Below are positions 59,919 through 64,000 of a DNA stretch of 64,000 bases, in pieces. The stretch is from Blumeriella jaapii. Lineage: Eukaryota > Ascomycota > Leotiomycetes > Helotiales > Drepanopezizaceae. Each line of letters starts with the position of its first letter. The first letter of the stretch is position 1. A model generated the notes under the pieces. That model worked only from the letters and a program-made list of their open reading frames with translations, searched no databases and had not been told where the DNA came from. The position numbers and the translations under genes were made by a program. The stretch lies in the NCBI GenBank assembly GCA_009599575.1, contig VWND01000016.1, positions 682,001 to 746,000 on the forward strand, written 5' to 3'.

Positions 59919-61282
59919 ATAGTGGGCTGCCTTCCCACATTTATCCTGCGGGCACTCGGATAATGTGGGGGAAAGCAAATGTCCCATTGCATCCAAGTGT
60001 CCCATCTCAGTTCATGATTTTTTACGATCGCATTTTATATTAAAACATTATTATTAAACTACGCCAAATTGAAAGGTAATAAAAGCAGGAATTTGTTTTT
60101 AGATTATAAATTAAAAATTTCATTTTTATTAATTAAAAGTTATTAAATTATATATTTTCGTTGAATTTTTAATTTTTTATTATCGCATTTTGTATTAAAA
60201 CACTATCAACGCCAGATATTTAATTATAATAAGTTGATAAATAATAAAAACAGAAAGCTATTATCAAATTATAAATTCAAAGTTTCATTTTTATTAATTC
60301 AAAGTTTTAAAACTAAATATTTAGTTTTAATTTATTATTTTTTATAATCGCATTTTATATTAAAATACTTTCAACGCCAAATATTTTAATTATAATAAAC
60401 TGAAGAAAGGTAAGTTCAGCTTGCATTCGAATAAGATTTATAGAAATTATATTAAATTCCGCGTCGGAATATTTATTTTTAATTAAATGAAAGTAATTTA
60501 AATCGTTTTTGTACGCATTTCCAATCAGAAATTGTATTAATTAAACGGCTACGAATCGTACAAATATAATATACTTTTATTAAAACTAAATAAAACTTGT
60601 ATTTTTTTTAGCTTTTTAGCTATTTTACATATGCTTTTCAGCTTTTAAATATCGGTATAATATTTATATTCGGAAGATAAAAAACAAAAGGCAAAAGGTA
60701 AAAAAAAAAAAACCGTTAGTTTTACGAAAAGCTTTTGCTTAAGCGTATAATAAGTAAAAGAAGCTGCTTACGAGCCTTGGATTTTAGATTGTAAAAGCAA
60801 TAAAGCTGTAAAACCAAAAAAAATCGTATTAAAAATAATAAATTGCATTTTTTTAGCCGAAAATCTTGATATATAATAAAACGCGAGCTTAATAAAGCTT
60901 GTATAATTATCGAATAGCTTATAACCGATTAAAAAAGTTAATATGAATTATTATATAAAATAATTTAATTGCAAAAAATATAAATAGGCATTCTGAAAGC
61001 GAAAAAGCGAAAAAAAAAATGAAAATGCGTACAAAACACTTGTTTAAATTAGTTTTTATTAATAAAATTTAACTTTTTAATTTAAAATCTGAAAATAACT
61101 GCTTACTTTTATTATAATTCAATTTAGTATAATTAAATATCTGGCGTTGGTGGTGTTTTAATATAAAATACGATCGTAAAAAATCATGAACTGAGATGGG
61201 ACATTTGGATGCAGTGGGACATTTGCTTTCCCCCATATTATCCGAGTGCCCGCAGGATAAATGTGGGAAGGCAGCCTACTAT
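59919..61282. mobile_element. M2: non-autonomous TIR element with TA duplication
   Basis: 1364 bp, same family as M1, reversed. Termini ATAGTGGGCTGCC... and its complement; TA duplication at 59917-59918 and 61283-61284. B2 provides the empty site (CAATATTTTTTACACGG against CGGTA...TATTCTTATACGG), confirming the insertion exactly. Near the left end ATCGCATTTTATATTAAAAC recurs at about 60027, 60181 and 60347. It lacks about 340 bp of the middle present in M1. No transposase frame is visible. Confidence 0.9.
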
Positions 61283-61284
61283 TA

Positions 61285-62590
61285 TTCTTATACGGTTTTT
61301 TATATAATATATCAATTGACGAATTTTAAGTTTTACGTAAGTTTCTTGAGGAAAACCTCGAAAAAAGCTGGATTCGAGCTAGCTTTTTTTCCGCCGCTTT
61401 TTCAGTTTTATTTGCGAAAAAACCAAAAGGTAAATTACGTTTTTACGTCGATTACAAAGCTTTTAACGCTATAACAATTAAAAATCGGTATTTTTTATTA
61501 TTAATATAAAAAACACTTTTTCGATTAAGCAAAGCAAAGTTTTATATCAAACTCGACGTTTTTGCCGCTTTTAATAAGATTCGAATAAAAAAAAGTTATA
61601 AATAGCTTACTGCGTTTAATACGAGATACGGTTTGTTCGAATCGTTGATAATGCTTTTCGGATTATGCAACACTTTTGCCATTTTTTAATTTCGCATAAA
61701 CGATATTTTACGATTTTATTTAAATATTTTTTACATAGCTTATATAAACGATATTTTAGTTTATTTAAACGATTTTTAAAAATATAAAAAACACGTTAAC
61801 TTCGTTTTTCAAGCTTTTTTCGACGCTGGCTTGCAATTAAATATAAAAAAATGCAAATTTAAAATTTAGAAAGTCGTTTATTTAAGAATTATTATTTTTA
61901 TTATTAGAATCAAAATGGACTTTAAAAAGTTGAAAGCTATTGCTAGCTGAAATCTTTTTTTCAACGTTAAAAACGTATAAGCGTTTTTTAAGTTTTGCAA
62001 ATTTTTACCGACGCTTTATTAAAAGCTTTTTTCGCATCGTTACTTTTTTGGTAAATCTGACGAAAAAAAAACATTAAATAGGATTTTAACGACGATTGTA
62101 TTAAAGCTTTCGAATTTTTTAAATCAGCTTTTATTATTGCATTTATATTATTTTATTTTAATTTCGATAAAAAGATTTTCGTTAAGACCGACGCTTTTGA
62201 CTACGTTTTTTCGGGAATTTTTTCTTAAAAAAACGATATAAAAATGCTTTATTTAGTTGCATTTATATTCAAAAAATTCGATTCAGCCGAATGCAATTAC
62301 GAGATTTATAATAAAAAACTTTTCGCTATTGTACGCTGCTTCGAAGGTTGGCGAGCCGAATTATAAGAAACTGCTTATTTAATTCGAGTATTTATAAACT
62401 ATCGAAATCTGAAATATTTTATAATAATTAAATAATTCAACCGACGTTAAGTACGCTGGAGCGAGTTTTTAGCTGGCTTTGACTTTGTAGTTATATTCAG
62501 ATTTGAAAAACAAAATAGCAAATCTGATTTTTTAATTCGACGTTTTTAAAACTTTTTTTAAAACTTTTTCGACGAGAAAATTCAATTTTA
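61285..62590 (+). pseudogene. B1 reverse transcriptase and RNase H remnant
   Basis: Plus-strand RT parallel to B2: [21 protein letters not shown] block near 61420-61480, KAKFYIKLDVFAAFN near 61535, and Y-I-N-D at the catalytic site near 61742. RNase H lies around 62120-62450 ([25 protein letters not shown]). The frame is broken by Trp/Gln-to-stop changes. Confidence 0.76.
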
Positions 62591-62599
62591 AAACCAAGC

Positions 62600-64000
62600 T
62601 TTGTTTAAAAAACATTATTTAACCGAAGTTTTAAACGCTTTTCTAGTTTTGTTAAAATAATCCGAAGCAAACGACGAAAAGCTTTTACGACTGTTAAACG
62701 AATATTATTTTACTAATAAATTATAAATTATCATTAAGAAAAAAATGCTTAAATCAGAAAGTATTCCGAAATTCAAAAATTTATAATTCTTCGAATATTT
62801 TATACGTAATAATAAGTTGTATTTTCGAAATCGATTATACGTTTTAGATACTTCGAGTTTAAATATTTTTATTCGCACCTGGCTTTTGCAAATGGCCTAT
62901 AATTTAATAAAAACAGGCCATTCCGGAAAAAACAAATTGTACGAAATTATCAGCAGAAATTATAATTGGCTATTAATTTCGAAGAATTGCAAAAGATTTG
63001 TTCGCAATTGCAACGATTGCTTTCGCAATATAAATATTAAATAACGCTATTAAAAACTTTTTAAACTTTTGCCTATTTTTTACGCCGTTAGAGCTATATA
63101 TTAGTCGATTTCATAGGCTTTTTTCCCGTAAAAAAGCATAAGAGCCGAAACAATTTGAATATAATATTAGTATATCGCTTTACTAAAAAACGATATTATA
63201 TAGCTTGTTATATAATTATAAAAGCAGCAGATTTAGCCAAATTGTTTTGTAGAAATATTTAGCGTTTATATAGCTTTTCCGATTTTATAATTTCAAACCG
63301 AGGCTTTTTGTTCGTTTTATAATTTTGGAAAGTTATTAATCACCATTTCGGAATTAATATTACGCTATTCACCAGCTTTTATCTCGAAACAAATGGCCAA
63401 ACCGAAAACGCAAACGCTTATTTACTTTTTTATCTAAAACAATTTGTCGAATACGCCCAAGGAAACTGGGAAAACTGGCTTTTTCTAGCCGAATTCGCAG
63501 CAAATAACGTTGTAAAACGCTTTTACCGGAATCTTTTTTTTTTACGCTAACAAAAGCTTTTATTCCCGATTAAGCTTTTTTTTACCGAAACTTATTTTAG
63601 CTTTCACTTTTCGTACGCTATAAATGGCAGATATCGAAAAAAACGATTTTGCCGATAAGATAAAAAAAATAAAGCTATTTTTACGCACGAATCTAATTTT
63701 AACGCTGGCCGACCAAAAATATTATTTTAACCGATATCGCTAACCAGCTTTTGCTTACCGAATAAAAAATAGCGTGTTTTTTGATAGGCGTAATATTACT
63801 TTTATTAGATTAATTAAAAAGTTCGATAACAAGTTTTACGATTTTTACGAGATCGCCGAAGTTTTAAGCTTTTACAATTATAAATTGAAATTATTTTTCG
63901 AGCAAGAATTATTATACTTCGTTTTTTATATCAATTTACTTAAATCTGCTTACGACGACTTTTTTTTAAAACAGAAAAACCTTTTTTTACTATCTGTTTT
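62600..64000 (+). pseudogene. B1 integrase remnant, runs off the window
   Basis: The open stretch 62817-63044 contains the zinc-binding domain: GHSGKNKLYEIISRNYNW, then KRFVRNCNDCF, a His and Cys-x2-Cys of an HHCC finger that are still intact. The core near 63330-63530 reads ITLFTSFYLETNGQTENANA and FLAEFAANNV. The C-terminal GPY-like domain begins near 63790 and is cut by the window end; the chromodomain and 3' LTR should follow. Confidence 0.76.

Larger units (their letters stand above)
13226..64000 (+). mobile_element. B1: Ty3/Gypsy chromovirus family B, carrying the large nest
   Basis: Plus-strand element that starts at 13226 (TGTGAGGGGATG, LTR start) directly after ATATT and continues past 64000. 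Its own sequence is 13226-15366 (5' LTR, gag, protease) and 59460-64000 (pol), interrupted by E (15367-59455) and M2 (59919-61282). The two halves line up with the uninterrupted pol of copy B2: the E site corresponds to about 32225 and the M2 site to about 32686. The match shows that 15366 and 59460 were once adjacent. The 3' LTR is outside the window. Confidence 0.88.

Noticed and set aside
59784..60005. ORFs beginning MGHLDAMGHLLS or MGHLDAVGHLLS (also 61196-61474)
   Set aside because: They lie across the terminal inverted repeat of the M elements and occur in both arms because the arms are inverted copies.

Overview
This 64 kb window appears to hold no host gene. It is a stack of retrotransposons inserted into one another, almost all wrecked by repeat-induced point mutation (RIP). 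That points to a gene-free AT-rich compartment (AT-isochore, pericentromere or similar) of a filamentous ascomycete that carries out or once carried out RIP. The evidence is very high AT with TpA everywhere, CpA/TpG rare but CpG still common (RIP targets CpA), retroelement domains recognisable only through stops and G-to-A/C-to-T replacements, and no intact gene, tRNA, rRNA or CRISPR. I cannot name the species.

I delimited each element by paired LTRs and target-site duplications (TSDs). Families: A, Ty3/Gypsy chromovirus (LTR TGTTACGATCC...TGACA); B, Ty3/Gypsy chromovirus (LTR TGTGAAAGG...TTACA); C, Ty3/Gypsy chromovirus; E, a large non-chromoviral Ty3/Gypsy element; F, Ty1/Copia; D, a short GC-rich solo LTR not touched by RIP; M, TIR elements with TA duplications and no transposase.

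Layout: the oldest visible layer is A1 (minus strand; pieces at 4080-5007 and 11478-13225). A0 (minus, 1-4079) sits in the 3' LTR of A1, and TIR element M1 (2055-3754) sits in the 5' LTR of A0. A2 (5008-11472, plus, TSD AAGTT) sits in the integrase of A1. B1 (from 13226 past the window end, plus, TSD ATATT) sits in the RNase H region of A1. Inside B1 are E (15367-59455, minus, TSD TTAA) and M2 (59919-61282, TSD TA). Inside E are B2 (22550-36113, plus, TSD ATATT) in the RT region, F (38849-45293, minus, TSD CTTAG) in gag, and A4 (46596-59393, plus, TSD TTATG) in the 5' LTR. Inside B2 is C (23136-30680, minus, TSD GTTTA), and inside C is D (26152-26360, TSD GATTC). Inside A4 is A5 (50902-57330, plus, TSD AAAAG). 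The nest is up to six layers deep (A1, B1, E, B2, C, D).

The coding remnants form the usual gag, protease, RT, RNase H and integrase sets, and A, B and C also carry chromodomains, which in chromoviruses direct integration to heterochromatin. Two features do not fit the standard plan. Element E has about 3.9 kb of partly coding-looking DNA between the end of pol and its 3' LTR, including a near-identical 362 bp duplication. LTRs of C and B2 show a RIP gradient that spares the outer edges. Domain coordinates are approximate because reading frames are broken; LTR and TSD coordinates are read directly from the sequence.
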